Source of the DNA: Erpobdella octoculata | Lineage: Eukaryota; Annelida; Clitellata; Hirudinida; Erpobdellidae | Direction: 5' to 3' | NCBI GenBank assembly: GCA_963978895.1 | Contig: OZ022240.1 | Location: forward strand, 42,150,268-42,214,267 | DNA length: 64,000 nucleotides | Translations under genes and position numbers: made by a program | Shown: positions 41,411 through 51,464 of the stretch, in pieces | Numbering within the stretch: position 1 is the stretch's first letter | Layout of the letters: every line of letters starts with the position of its first letter | Notes under the pieces: model-generated | The model's database searches: none | Told to the model about the DNA's origin: nothing | The model's input: only the letters and a program-made list of their open reading frames with translations

Positions 41411-41859
41411 ATTTGATATAACAAATTTTACTAGAAGTAACTAAAACAAGCTTAGTTTAAGTAAATCCAAATGTAATCCAAAATACGAACACGTTACGTC
41501 CGTTACGATGTTACGATGTTACGTCGTTACGTTAATACGTTAATATAACTTGAATAAACCGACGAACACGATAATACAACTTGAATAAAATGATCCGACG
41601 AACTCGTTAATACAACTTGAATAAAGAATAAACCAACGAACACGTTAATATAACTTGAATAAAGAATAAACCGACGAAAACGATAATACAACTTGAATAA
41701 AGCGACAACGAACTGTAAAGAATGTTTATGCTGTTGAGTTTATAAGCACTGGTGCGTGCGCACAGCCTGCGTGCGCGAAAGCTATAGGCCTACTATATCC
41801 AAATTAAACCGCGACACAAAATGGGTTGTGGATCCAGTAGTTATATCAAGACATCCTTG

Positions 41860-43375
41860 GTATAGCATTGCTGGTCTAGGATGAGATGGTGGCCATAAAT
41901 GTTTTTATTGTGAATTTTTCTACTAATATTTGAAAGTTAAATCAATGATCATAACAATTAATCCAGCCGTTTTCGAGTTATAAATGACAACACTAACTTG
42001 GATAGTACAACATATTGGTATAAACCAATTTTATTCACTTCGTGCCAAAATATTTGGCCAATTGTTCCAATGTATTTTTGAAACATATTGTATACAATTA
42101 GTGTTTTGCTTTTAAAATAATAAAATTTCTTTGATAGGTACAGAGACCGGGGTTGAACGTTAAAACTTTGATTACTTTGATAAGAATAACATAAAGTTTA
42201 CCATTTTTAGCGAATTTAGTTTTTGTACCGATTTTCATCTTTTGATGAAAAAAATTAAATTTTCGTGTTTCTTATTATAATTTTATTGCGTTTTCTTCCC
42301 GCCTATATGGTGTATTTGCTCTTTCCCTTTTTTGCTGAATGACGCCACTGTCTACATCATGACATTCTTGAGATGTCTCACTTTTATTTATTTATCACCA
42401 ACAAACCGGACCGACACATGGAGCTCACAAATTAAAACATCTGGTGAAGACAACTACAATTTGTTTTCAATACATTTTGTTGTTTTGTAGATCATAAAAT
42501 GAAACATAAAAATTCTTACTTTCAACAAATAAGCAAGAAATACGGATCTTCAGGCAATTTTTGAAAAATTCGATCGAGCAAATATCAAATTAGTCATTCA
42601 ATTGTGAACAAAAGGTAACTAACAAAATGTTATTTAATATAATCTTGCCTCCACATACACAATTCTTTATAGACTGCTCATACAACGAAGTCATGCGTCT
42701 CTTTATTATTGTCATATTTTGCTGCTATAATCTATTTGAAACAAACAGCTATGAATAAAAGTTTCAAAAAGAACTGCTCATGGTGTTGTATCAGAATTGT
42801 GTTGAAGCATTGTTTCTTATCCAAATAGATATTGGGCACATAAATTATGATAATACAATGTTTAGTTACCCGTTAACAAATAGCATAGCATTTGTTGACA
42901 AATTTCTGATGTCCTCAAACATTTGATAGTTACCTCAAAATTATATTAATGACAATATTTATATTTTCTCATGATTTGCATGTAAAATGATTTCAGTTAT
43001 TGACAACCTTGGCATATTTTTCCATTGAGTTTCAACAAAAATAAAACTTTTTTTACGTCCCCCATTCCTGCTTTATTTAAAAATTAAAATAATATTGACA
43101 CCAGATACTTATGAAAATTTATTTTTTATACATAAAACCTGTATCAGCATAACAATACAAGCCTATACAATATAACGCCTTCTATCTGATGTTCTGCCTT
43201 TTGGCAATAGAATAAACATTATGTAAGCATTGTTGGACTGTTGAACAGAGAGGTAGAAAGAAACAACCTACGTATAGTAGATAATGATTGAATAGGTACT
43301 TATTCAAGCAACTTTTAGCAAATCTATTTTACGTTTTATGGCTAAAAACGTTAAGAAAGAGTTAAAAATATAAAA
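41860..43375. other. Spacer, AT-rich
   Basis: After the right GTATAGC copy (41,860-41,866) about 1.5 kb holds no supported gene or clear repeat. Confidence 0.5.
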
Positions 43376-43570
43376 TGAGCGTGAGTGAGAACGAAAACGG
43401 AAAAGCAAGCGACAACGGGAACGGGAAATCGACCGGGAACGGGAAAGCAACCGAGAACAGGAAAGCAACCGGAACCGGAGAGCAAGCGGAGAAGGAAACG
43501 GGGGCAATAGAGAAAAACGATAAATAAAACTTCTGCACATCCCGAGCAACGCCGGGTAACTCCGTTAGTA
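43376..43570 (-). repeat. CCCGGC-motif repeat family, copy with full head and minisatellite
   Basis: On the minus strand it begins ACTAACGGAGTTACCCGGCG, then TTGCTCGGGATGTGC and AGAAGTTTTATTTATCG, runs into TTGCTTTCCCGTTCCCGGT-like units and ends CACTCACGCTCATTTTATAT. This is the best copy of the family also seen at 2,350 and 11,400. Confidence 0.75.
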
Positions 43571-44465
43571 ATAAATAAAATAAATCACATTAAATAAAGG
43601 TATTCAGATTTGTCAGATTTAAAGTTGAGTCACAATTTCAATTGAAGGAAAGAAGCAGTTTAATTGTCGATCATTCAATCCATCCGTTCGTCAATCAGTC
43701 AATCAATTCGTCAAACAAATGTATCTGTTGCTCGGTCATTTGTTTTGTTACTATAAAATCTGAACGTCAATATTAAATGTTAAAAACAGCTGTACTGTAT
43801 TGTAAACCACTAGAGCAGAACATTATACACGATTAATTTCATAATTTATATTTGTAGCAGTCTAGTGCTTTTTTGAATAGTCTGTAGCAGCTTACTCACA
43901 AAGTTTTACTGGCTGAGGCGAGAAGTTAAAGTAAAATGTAAATGTTTAGACAAATAATTTTTTAAATAAACCGTAATAAGCAATATCGGGTGTGGAAGAC
44001 GTAACTTGATTTTACTACCAACAAAATATTGATTTGGTTAGTTGATTTAGCTTAAAAAACTGCTGAATAAGTTTTGTAGAGTTTGATACATTCGTAAAAA
44101 TATACAAGGTTTGGAATAATTAAACAATTGTTTGAATAATTGAAAACAAATTTTTTTGCATAACTACCAATTATTTCTCAATGTATTTTGAAAAATACAC
44201 CATAATCTAGCATTCTTACAAATTTTTTGAACTTTTGCTTTACGGTTATCCATAGTTCAGCTTGTTTTATTCAGGATATTGGCCTAAATTATTGTTTCAT
44301 CAATGTTCAAGAATTTGCACCATTTAAATCTTTTCATTTCAAAAACTCATTTCAAAATTCATTTTTTCACTAAAATAGTAAATGACGTTTTTTTTGGTTT
44401 TATCAAACTTTCAGATATGAATTGTGGTTTAGATACTATTGAATGTTGTAATTAGATGCTGTGGT
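43570..44465. other. Spacer, AT-rich
   Basis: No supported gene. A degenerate tract of CAATCCATCCGTTCGTCAAT and TCAGTCAATCAATTCGTC-like units lies at 43,670-43,720. Confidence 0.5.
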
Positions 44466-44605
44466 TGTTCTATCTATCTAGAGATTGTTTAATGTGGATC
44501 AAACCTGGTTCAAACAAATTAAAATCACTAAGTTCCATCCCATGCCTCCGTAAGACAGCTTCATCATTTTTTGAAAAATAAATCCAGCTTAATGTTTAAG
44601 CAAGC
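44466..44605 (+). mobile_element. Probable LTR fragment related to the 59,879 LTR
   Basis: TGTTCT at the start, then CCGTAAGACAGCTTCATCAT and AAATAAATCCAGC, parallels TGTTCTGAAAATAATTTG, TCGTAAGACAGCTTCAATAT and ACTAATCCAGC at 59,879-60,010. Only the first part is recognisable. Confidence 0.5.
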
Positions 44606-44619
44606 AAGCAAGAGCTCAT

Positions 44620-44760
44620 TTGTTCTCTTTATCCAGCTCGCTCTTCAGTTCCCGGCTGCTTTTTCGATACCGCTTGGTTTCCTGTTCCTGCTCATTTTAC
44701 CGCTTGTTGTTACTGCAAACCACCGGGGGCAATAGGATCAACCTTTATAAACAAGAAAAA
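44620..44760 (+). repeat. C/T-rich minisatellite fragment of the CCCG family
   Basis: TTCAGTTCCCGGCTGC, GTTTCCTGTTCCTGCTCATT and CCGGGGGCAATAGG resemble the body of the 43,376 repeat. Confidence 0.45.
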
Positions 44761-45446
44761 CAAAAATATTATCAAAAGCTTTCAAACAAGAAAAAATTTG
44801 ATTGATTTATTGCCTTGTAGGTGATTTCTTAGTAGAGCGTCCCGGGTCAATTTTGATAGGAATTTACCGTTATTTTAATTAATTTAAATAAAAACACAAC
44901 AATAAAAAATAGTAACAACAGAAATAACTTTAAACAAGTTATTTATAGCAATTTATCATTTAAAACTTCTTCCCGCAGTTTAGTATAATTAAAATAAAAC
45001 AATTTCAATAAAAATTAGGTACAAATAATAATTTTTTAATCTAAAACTAATAATTAAATAACATTTATATTGAAATGTAAAATTTCTATCAACTGCTTTA
45101 GGTTTAACGTACCATAACTTATATAACATGCAGTTTTTTAAATCATATTTAAAATTGTTTAATTTAATATGGTTGGCTTTCAAATTATTAAAAAATATTC
45201 TAATCTAAAATAATTTTCCACTACCCATTGAGATTTATGTAAACCATTTTTTATACTAAGTGCATGCTAAATATCAACTATTGAATTTATATATTACATC
45301 ATTGCTTGGCAACTCAGTACACCCTTGTCAGCAACTCAAAATACCACCTGTAACAATAAAACATCCCAAAATAATATTTGAAAATATAATCTTGTTTTGT
45401 TTAAACTTTTTTAACTGTATCATAATTTAAGTTAATAATTATAGAA

Positions 45447-47231
45447 ATGGAAAATTATTCAAGTTTTGTGAAGTGTTTTATTTGTTCAGAAGAAATTAAA
45501 GATGCTCGGATGCTTCCATGCTTGCACAGTTTTTGTTTTGAATGTCTTAAAAGAAAATTTATTGGAAAAATGTCAAACAAAGAAATCAAATTAAATTGTC
45601 CAAAATGTGATATTTGTTTTGAACAACCTGAAGGAGGTTTAGAAAATTTAAAGAAAAATGAATTTATTGAACGTCTTACTGGAACAAATAAAATATTCTG
45701 TGGATCTTGCTTAAAAGAAGAAGTTGCTAGTTTCTGCTTAGAGTGCAAGTTGTATTTGTGTTCATCATGTATATCTGCACATAGAAGAATTCCTTCAACA
45801 AAGAATCATGTCTTAGCAAAAATTAATACCATGGAAAAAGAAGATTTTGAAGCATCATATTGCAAATCTTGTCAGAAATGGGTTGATTCAGAAAAACTTT
45901 TTGATCATAAATCCTGTGTCTTGAAATCTTTTGCTGAATTTAAACAAACTTTTTTTAAAAATTTGGAGCAAGAAATATTGAAAAACTACAACAACATAGA
46001 AACTCTGAAAACAAATTTAAATGGAATTAATACACAAAAGCAGTCTGTTGAAAATGAAACTAAAAAATTGAAAAAACAAATTCAAGAACATTGCGAAGAT
46101 CTCAAACTTAAATTTAACAATTTTATTAATTCATGTCAAAATGATTTCAATGCCATTATTAATAGAAAAAGCAATGAAATTGATCAAAAGTTGATTTATT
46201 ATACAGAAAAATTGTTAAAACTGAAGACAAAAATTGAAGAAAAAATTGAAAAATATAAAAAATGGTCTCAACATTTTAATCCACTTAATCTTATTGAAGC
46301 AATTGAAAATGATAATGTTAAATTGTTAGATGAAGATGAAAATAATTCAAGAAAAAATGATGAATTAATTTTAAAGTGTTTTAATGAAAAGTTGAATCTT
46401 GTTTTTAAACCAAAACCGTTGGATACAAAGTTTCATTCCTTACAATTTTCAGTAGGAAATTTAATGTCAACTAATGAAATTCAACCTGAGCTTATTAAAA
46501 CAATTGCCATAACTAATTATATTGACGAAATATCGATTAGGCAAACAAAACTGTATATCGTGGGTCTCAAAGATAATTCATTTAAAATTCAAGTTTATTG
46601 CAAAACAACATATGAATAGCTTTTTGCCATTGATTTAAATATGAAAACCTCTACAGACGCTGAATTAGTTGATAATTTATTTTGCGTGTTAAACGATTCT
46701 TTACTGGATGTTTATAATCTTGAAAAGCAGAAAGACAGTCCTGATTGGAAGAAAACTATAAAACTCGAGTTTAAAGGAAATAGAATTGCCGGTTCATCGG
46801 ATAAGAAATTGTTTGTTTTAGAAAATGAAAAATCAATTGAAATCACATTGAATGGCGAAATTTTACGTGTCATTGTAATCCCCAAGTATACATTTTCCAT
46901 TACTGGCTTGAAAAATAATCACTTTGCAATATCAAATGGTTTAAGACTTTATTTAATAAACTGCAGAGGAAAAATCATTAAACAAGTTAATTCAAAATCA
47001 GGCTTAACTGGACATAGTCTGACAACAGATAACAATTGTAACTTATTTGTAGATGTACCTTATGAAAAAAATATTCATGTATATGATTTTAATTTAAATT
47101 TTGTAAAATCGTTTAATGCTCAATGTCATCCAAGAGATATTTGTTTTGATTCAACAACAAATCGTTTATTAGTGGCTGGCTCTGAAAAGTTTGAAGAATG
47201 TTCTTATATAATGAATGTATTTCAATTGTGA
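45447..47231 (+). pseudogene. RING/B-box/coiled-coil/NHL TRIM-like gene with one in-frame nonsense codon
   Basis: An intronless reading frame interrupted once, by TAG at 46617-46619. Before it lie 390 codons: RING (C10, C13, C25, H27, C30, C33, then CPKC), B-box (CGSCLKEE...CLEC...CSSC...H) with YCKSC, and a long coiled coil (about 165-280). After it the frame stays open for 204 codons of NHL-like propeller ending IMNVFQL. The partner at 51,682-53,505 has TAC (Tyr) at this codon, so one base change accounts for the break. No other disabling change is visible, so loss is recent, or the stop is polymorphic or read through. A truncated RING/B-box/coiled-coil protein could still be made. Confidence 0.85.
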
Positions 47232-47339
47232 TGTAAATTTATTTGCAACTATCTGGGTTATACAGTGTTACTTATTTTGTTGTTTTATGCCAAAAAATGT
47301 TTATAAAAGATTCTTAAATGCCTTTCAATTATGACGTTT

Positions 47340-47640
47340 TTTCACTTTTTTATTAAAATAAACTCATTTTTGCTTGATTTTTATTTGTTTTATTAATTAA
47401 ATAAAAATGTAATTTGAATCTAATTAAAATTGATTCAATAATTTGTTTTTTAATAAATACATTGTATATATTATAGTTAATATTAGTGCTGTAAAAAAAT
47501 TAATTTTTATGCAAATGACATTTTAAACGGTGATAAAACACGTGTTTTTGAATAATTAATTCTTGTTTTAAGGGGTGGATCGCTGATAAATAATTTTATT
47601 CAGATTATTATTAAAATAAAAATTAAAATATATGACCCGT
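47340..47640. other. Segment unique to left arm of the inverted duplication
   Basis: An AT-rich insertion, or a deletion in the other arm, lying between conserved blocks near 47,325 and 47,640. No element ends were recognised. Confidence 0.5.
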
Positions 47641-48024
47641 TATAGTCGAAAGAAAATTTGAATTTCTGCGCAATAATTATTAAGATTTGTATATTTCCAT
47701 GCTTTTCATATAAAAAAAACTTCATGCTTCCAAAATCAAAATGGTTTTAAACACTTTTTATAGTTAGATGGATGGCCAAACTTATTTACAGCCTTAAAAA
47801 GAAGCATTTTTAAAGTAACAGATTGCAGATCTGTTTCTAGGTACAATTAGGTACTAATCCATACCGATTTCATAAAATTCATGCGTTTACAACAATTATT
47901 ATTCATGATCTTTACTGGCGGATTCAGGGGGCCAAGATGCCTTCCCGCTTCCCTTCGCCATAATTTCAAAAATCGTCTTTTTCATCTGACCACAAACCGT
48001 TGCATGCATGTACACGTTACAATA

Positions 48025-48117
48025 TTAATCTACATGGCTCCAAACGCAAGTGAAAATCGTCTCCATACATTTACATAGGGACGATTTTTTACTTGCGTTT
48101 GGAGCCATGTAGATTAA
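48025..48117. repeat. Perfect-type hairpin, 38-bp arms
   Basis: TTAATCTACATGGCTCCAAA at 48025 pairs with its reverse complement ending at 48117. The arms (48025-48062 and 48080-48117) differ by about one base and one indel. The loop is CCATACATTTACATAGG. Confidence 0.9.
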
Positions 48118-48410
48118 AATTTTCGACTGCATTGGGGTTCTAACTTAATGCATTAGAAAGACAAATATATTAGCTAAACATAGAAACTAATTTTTGGAAA
48201 ATAGTCCAACAAATAAAAAAGTTATGAAGCAAAATATAGATCAGGGTATGAACAATCGTCTCCATACATTTACAATATTTACATAGGGACGGTGACGGTT
48301 TTTCGCCTATAACTTTTTTATTTTTTGCAATATTAAATTTATTTTTACACCATTATATTTCTTTTCTAAATACCTTTCCAACGATCTATAACACAACCCC
48401 AATGCACGAA
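48118..48410. mobile_element. Foldback (hairpin-type) repeat adjoining the first hairpin
   Basis: GCATTGGGGTT at about 48,130 is inverted near 48,400 (AACCCCAATGC), and ATAAAAAAGTTAT near 48,215 is inverted near 48,310 (ATAACTTTTTTAT). The loop again reads TCGTCTCCATACATTTACA and ACATAGGGACG, as in the neighbouring hairpin. It looks like a foldback MITE; arms are about 75% alike by eye. Confidence 0.6.
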
Positions 48411-48636
48411 CTTTTTTTGCACTATAGTTCGGGGATCCAGCTGCGCAGCCAACTTCTCCCTCGTCATGGGCGTTCGTAATTAAGTTCATTGTTGTTACGC
48501 GCCTATCATCGCCACCACTGCTCACGTTCGCTCCTTTGGAAGATTCCATAGTAGGTAATCTCGAACAATCTATTGTACACATGTACACCAAAACAAGTAT
48601 GACCGCGAAAATCTTAGCTCCACCCACAAGCTTCAA
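48307..48636 (-). CDS. Uncertain small secreted-type ORF overlapping the foldback repeat
   Basis: A 109-codon ORF starting MKLVGGAKIFAVILVLVYMC, which looks like a signal peptide, followed by a Ser/Gly/Asp-rich part with GEVGCAAGSPNYSAKK. The last 35 codons lie inside the foldback repeat arm, which argues that the ORF belongs to the repeat or is fortuitous. Base composition at 48,400-48,640 is clearly less AT-rich than the surroundings. No family was recognised. Confidence 0.25.
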   Translation of the reverse strand: MKLVGGAKIFAVILVLVYMCTIDCSRLPTMESSKGANVSSGGDDRRVTTMNLITNAHDEGEVGCAAGSPNYSAKKVRALGLCYRSLERYLEKKYNGVKINLILQKIKKL

Positions 48637-48754
48637 TACTACTAACTACTAACATAAAAGTAAAATGGGGTTCAAAAATGCATACGTTAATAATCATAGA
48701 TAATTAATACAACATCGATTTAGACTTTATGTCGTTTTATTAATTTTTTACAGT

Positions 48755-48927
48755 ACTTTGTAACGGTTTGTCCTGGAAAAGTAACGAAGTAAAAGTAAGT
48801 CCGAAAATATTACTTCGTTACAAGTAAAAAGTACTGAAAATAATCTGTACTCCGTTACAGGCAAAAAGTACGTCGGTTGTACTTAAGTAAAGTAACGCGT
48901 TACTTTTACTTCGTTACCGAACAACAC
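48755..48927 (-). mobile_element. hAT-like non-autonomous element end
   Basis: On the minus strand it begins CCAGTGTTGTTCGGTAACGA and continues with AAGTAAAAGTAACGCGTTAC and several TACTTCGTTAC variants. CAGTGTTG is a typical hAT terminus, and subterminal repeats of this type are common in hAT MITEs. The other terminus was not found. Confidence 0.45.
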
Positions 48928-48949
48928 TGGCTGTCATTATATATTGCCA

Positions 48950-50335
48950 TATTATGATATACACTACCATTGGCGTGGGAAAAGTAAGCTATTGTACCAT
49001 TGTAGAAAGCAAGTGTTTTTAATTTAATTTTAAATTCATGAAGAGTTGTGGATTCTCTAATAGATGTGGGTATTGCGTTTCAAGTTGTCGGTCCAGCAAC
49101 GAAGAATGCTTTGTCTGAGAAGGCGCGATGAGTCCGAGGGACAGTAAGATCCCGTCGGGAGGAGGAGCGAAGTCTCTGTCTGCCGGGGCAATCAGAGCAT
49201 AGAGCGAGGGATTCTAGTAGATATATTGGAAAGCGATTATTGAAGATGTTATAGATTAGAAGACAGAGCTTGAAGATGATCCTGGAGGAAATAGGAAGCC
49301 AACATAGTTGGCGTAAGATTGGCGAGATATGATCCCGGCGAGAAACATGAGCCACCAGACGAGCGGCTGAATGAAGAACAGAGGTGTAGGGGCGAAGAGT
49401 CGTAGCTGGAAGTCGTGCGAGGACAGCATTACAGTAGTCCAGTCTTGAGAGAACCAGTGCTTGGACGATAGTTTTAATAGAGTAGTGGTCGAGAGACGGT
49501 CTAATTTGATGAATACGGCGAAGATGAAAGAAAAAAGCTCGAACAACTGATGAGACATATGGGGACAAGCATAAGAAGCTGTCGAATAGAACTCCGAGGC
49601 TGCGGACCATCGATACAGGAGAAGTTGTTGTGTTTGCATCCAGGGTTAGGGAACGGTTTTCAAGGAAACAGGTGGAGGATCTTTTCCGATAAAGCCAGTA
49701 AAGTTCCGTCTTAGCAGGATTCAAAGAAAGACGCATGGAGGCGCTCCATGATCCAATTTCAACAACGCATGCGGCAAGTCTATTACAGGCAGTAGGGACA
49801 TCATGAACAGTAGAGTGAGTGTAAAGTTGTGCGTCGTCGGCGTAGAGTTGGAGTGAGATGCCATGGGAGACTGTTATGTGGTAGATCTCAGTAGTATATA
49901 AAACAAAAAGTAAGGGTCCGAGAATAGAACCCTGCGGAATGCCCGAAAGAACTCTGGAGACCATCGACTCATCATCCCCCATTCGGACGACCTGGGTTCT
50001 GTCGGAGAGGAAGGATGCAATTCATAGGAGAGCATTAGATGAAATTGAGCAGGTGATGCGCAGTAGCTGGAGTAAGAGCCCGTGATCAACACAGTCGAAG
50101 GCGGCACTGAAATCGAGGAGAAGCAGTGCGATCACTTGGTCCTGGTCGAATGCACGGAGGGCATCGTTATAGATTTTCAAGATCGCTGATTCTGTTGAGT
50201 GAAAGCGGCGAAAGCCAGATTGAATTGGAGGAAGTAGTCCATTTACTTCAGCGTGTGTATGGAGTTGAACATATATGACACGTTCAATAAGTTTTGAAAC
50301 AAATGAGAGATTGGACGATAGTTATAATAGTAAAG
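48950..50335 (-). mobile_element. CR1/L2-like reverse transcriptase, 5'-truncated copy
   Basis: On the minus strand: SFVSKLIERV, SGFRRFHSTESA, LLLDFSAAFDCVDHGLLLQL, then TGA at about 50,024 in place of Trp, VLSGIPQGSILGPLLFVLYT, QLYADDAQLYTHS, SLGVLFDSFLCLSPYVSSVV, SRLDYCNAVL, and a second TGA at 49,080 in place of Trp of the usual TTWN motif. All core RT motifs including YADD are intact, and only nonsense changes were noticed. It lies in the spacer between the arms of the inverted duplication and differs from the 61,090 copy, so it is another family. Confidence 0.85.
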
Positions 50336-50860
50336 TTGTACAGCCGTTGTGATTTTTAGACAGCATTAGGGGTTCTCACAAAATATTTGTATGTGTAGGT
50401 CCGCCAAGATGGGATTAAGCAAAAAACGGTACTAAATTCCCGATCGGAGTTCTCCGGATCCCAAGCTTCATCAAGTATAGTTAAAATTTTGTTGCATTTG
50501 TGTAAATTCCTCACATTCGATGCAATCTATATGAAATAAGTAAAGGTAAATGAAAATCAAATAAATTTTCACAAAATATGATTTTATAAAAACCTCTTAC
50601 CGACACTTCAATTGCATAGAGTATGGATTTCTGGGGTGATTCCATTATTGGAGATTTTGGGGATTCATCACCACACTAGCCAAACTCTGCATTTTCTTCC
50701 AGCGAATCAATACAATTAAACAGTTTAAAGTATAAAATAGTATATACGTAAAAAAACGGAAATTATTCCATGGTGAAGACTTATTCCATGTCTAACAGTG
50801 CCGTCGTGGCTTTGGTTGATTGAAATTAAAAAATTTAAACTATGCATCCATAGAGCCCTA
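50336..50860. other. Spacer, nothing recognised
   Basis: AT-rich sequence without a supported feature. Confidence 0.4.
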
Positions 50861-51040
50861 CACAATGTTTTGAAACCTGGTCAGGCTCAGTTTATGGGCA
50901 GAAAATTCCAGGCCTGGCTTATTTAGACAAACGTTTTAAGCCCATACTGGCCAGTTTTATGGGCACAAAAGTTGAAACCTGGACCGGTCCGTGCTGAATT
51001 GGACTCAGCCAGTTTTAACAGACACAAATCCTCAAAGTTC
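50860..51040. repeat. GGCCTGG/GGCCAG-rich interspersed repeat
   Basis: Blocks such as CAGGCCTGGCTTATTTAGAC and GGCCAGTTTTATGGGCACAA parallel AGGTCTGGCTTGTTATTTAG and GGCCCGTTTCATTAGCACAA at 18,400-18,450. Confidence 0.6.
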
Positions 51041-51464
51041 AGAAGCTAGTTTCTCAAAAAAAAATAAGAAAACAGGTATTTTATTATTTTTTTAAGAAAA
51101 ACCAAAATACTGAATTTTAATGATTTCAAATTTCCGGTTTTTGAGTTTTCAAGCAAATAACTTTTTTTCGATTCTTCTTTGTAGTCCCAGAAGTTAAAAA
51201 AGATTGGTAAAATATGTGTAACAAGGACATTTTGGCTGTGTCTGAATTATAAACCTTTTCCAATTATAACATTTTTGAATTTTTATTATGATGTAAAATA
51301 ACTGAACAGTTAACTGAAAATTTTACTTTATATGACCAATTTCAAACAGAAAAATTCAAAAATTTTCTTGGGGTCCAATTTAGCCCCAAGACCTCGCGAT
51401 TTGAAAAGGAAAAAAAACGGGAGAGATGGAATATGAGAGAAGAGAAAAAATTTCCTGCGGTCGC

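Larger units (their letters stand above)
39841..41859 (-). mobile_element. P-element-like DNA transposon with perfect TIRs, internally deleted
   Basis: A 2,019-bp element. The first 36 bp (39841-39876, starting CAAGGATGTCTTGATATAAC) are repeated perfectly in inverted orientation at 41824-41859. A subterminal AGTAGGCCTA is also inverted (39,897 and about 41,790). It carries a THAP-domain transposase fragment on the minus strand. Flanking GTATAGC copies mark the insertion. The region that would code for the second half of the transposase is missing, so it should need an enzyme from another copy. Perfect TIRs imply a recent insertion. Confidence 0.9.
44985..47705 (+). repeat. Left arm of a large inverted duplication
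   Basis: This arm aligns in reverse complement with 51,465-53,935. Matches extend well beyond the coding region: ATTGCTTGGCAACTCAGTAC upstream, and GATTTGTATATTTCCATG about 450 bp downstream of the stop. About 300 bp (roughly 47,340-47,640) exist only in this arm. The spacer between arms is about 3.8 kb. Confidence 0.85.

Noticed and set aside
45300..45330. RFX X-box promoter motif (GTTGCCAAGCAA) upstream of the TRIM-like pair
   Set aside because: Only a half match, and it is conserved between the arms simply because they are duplicates.
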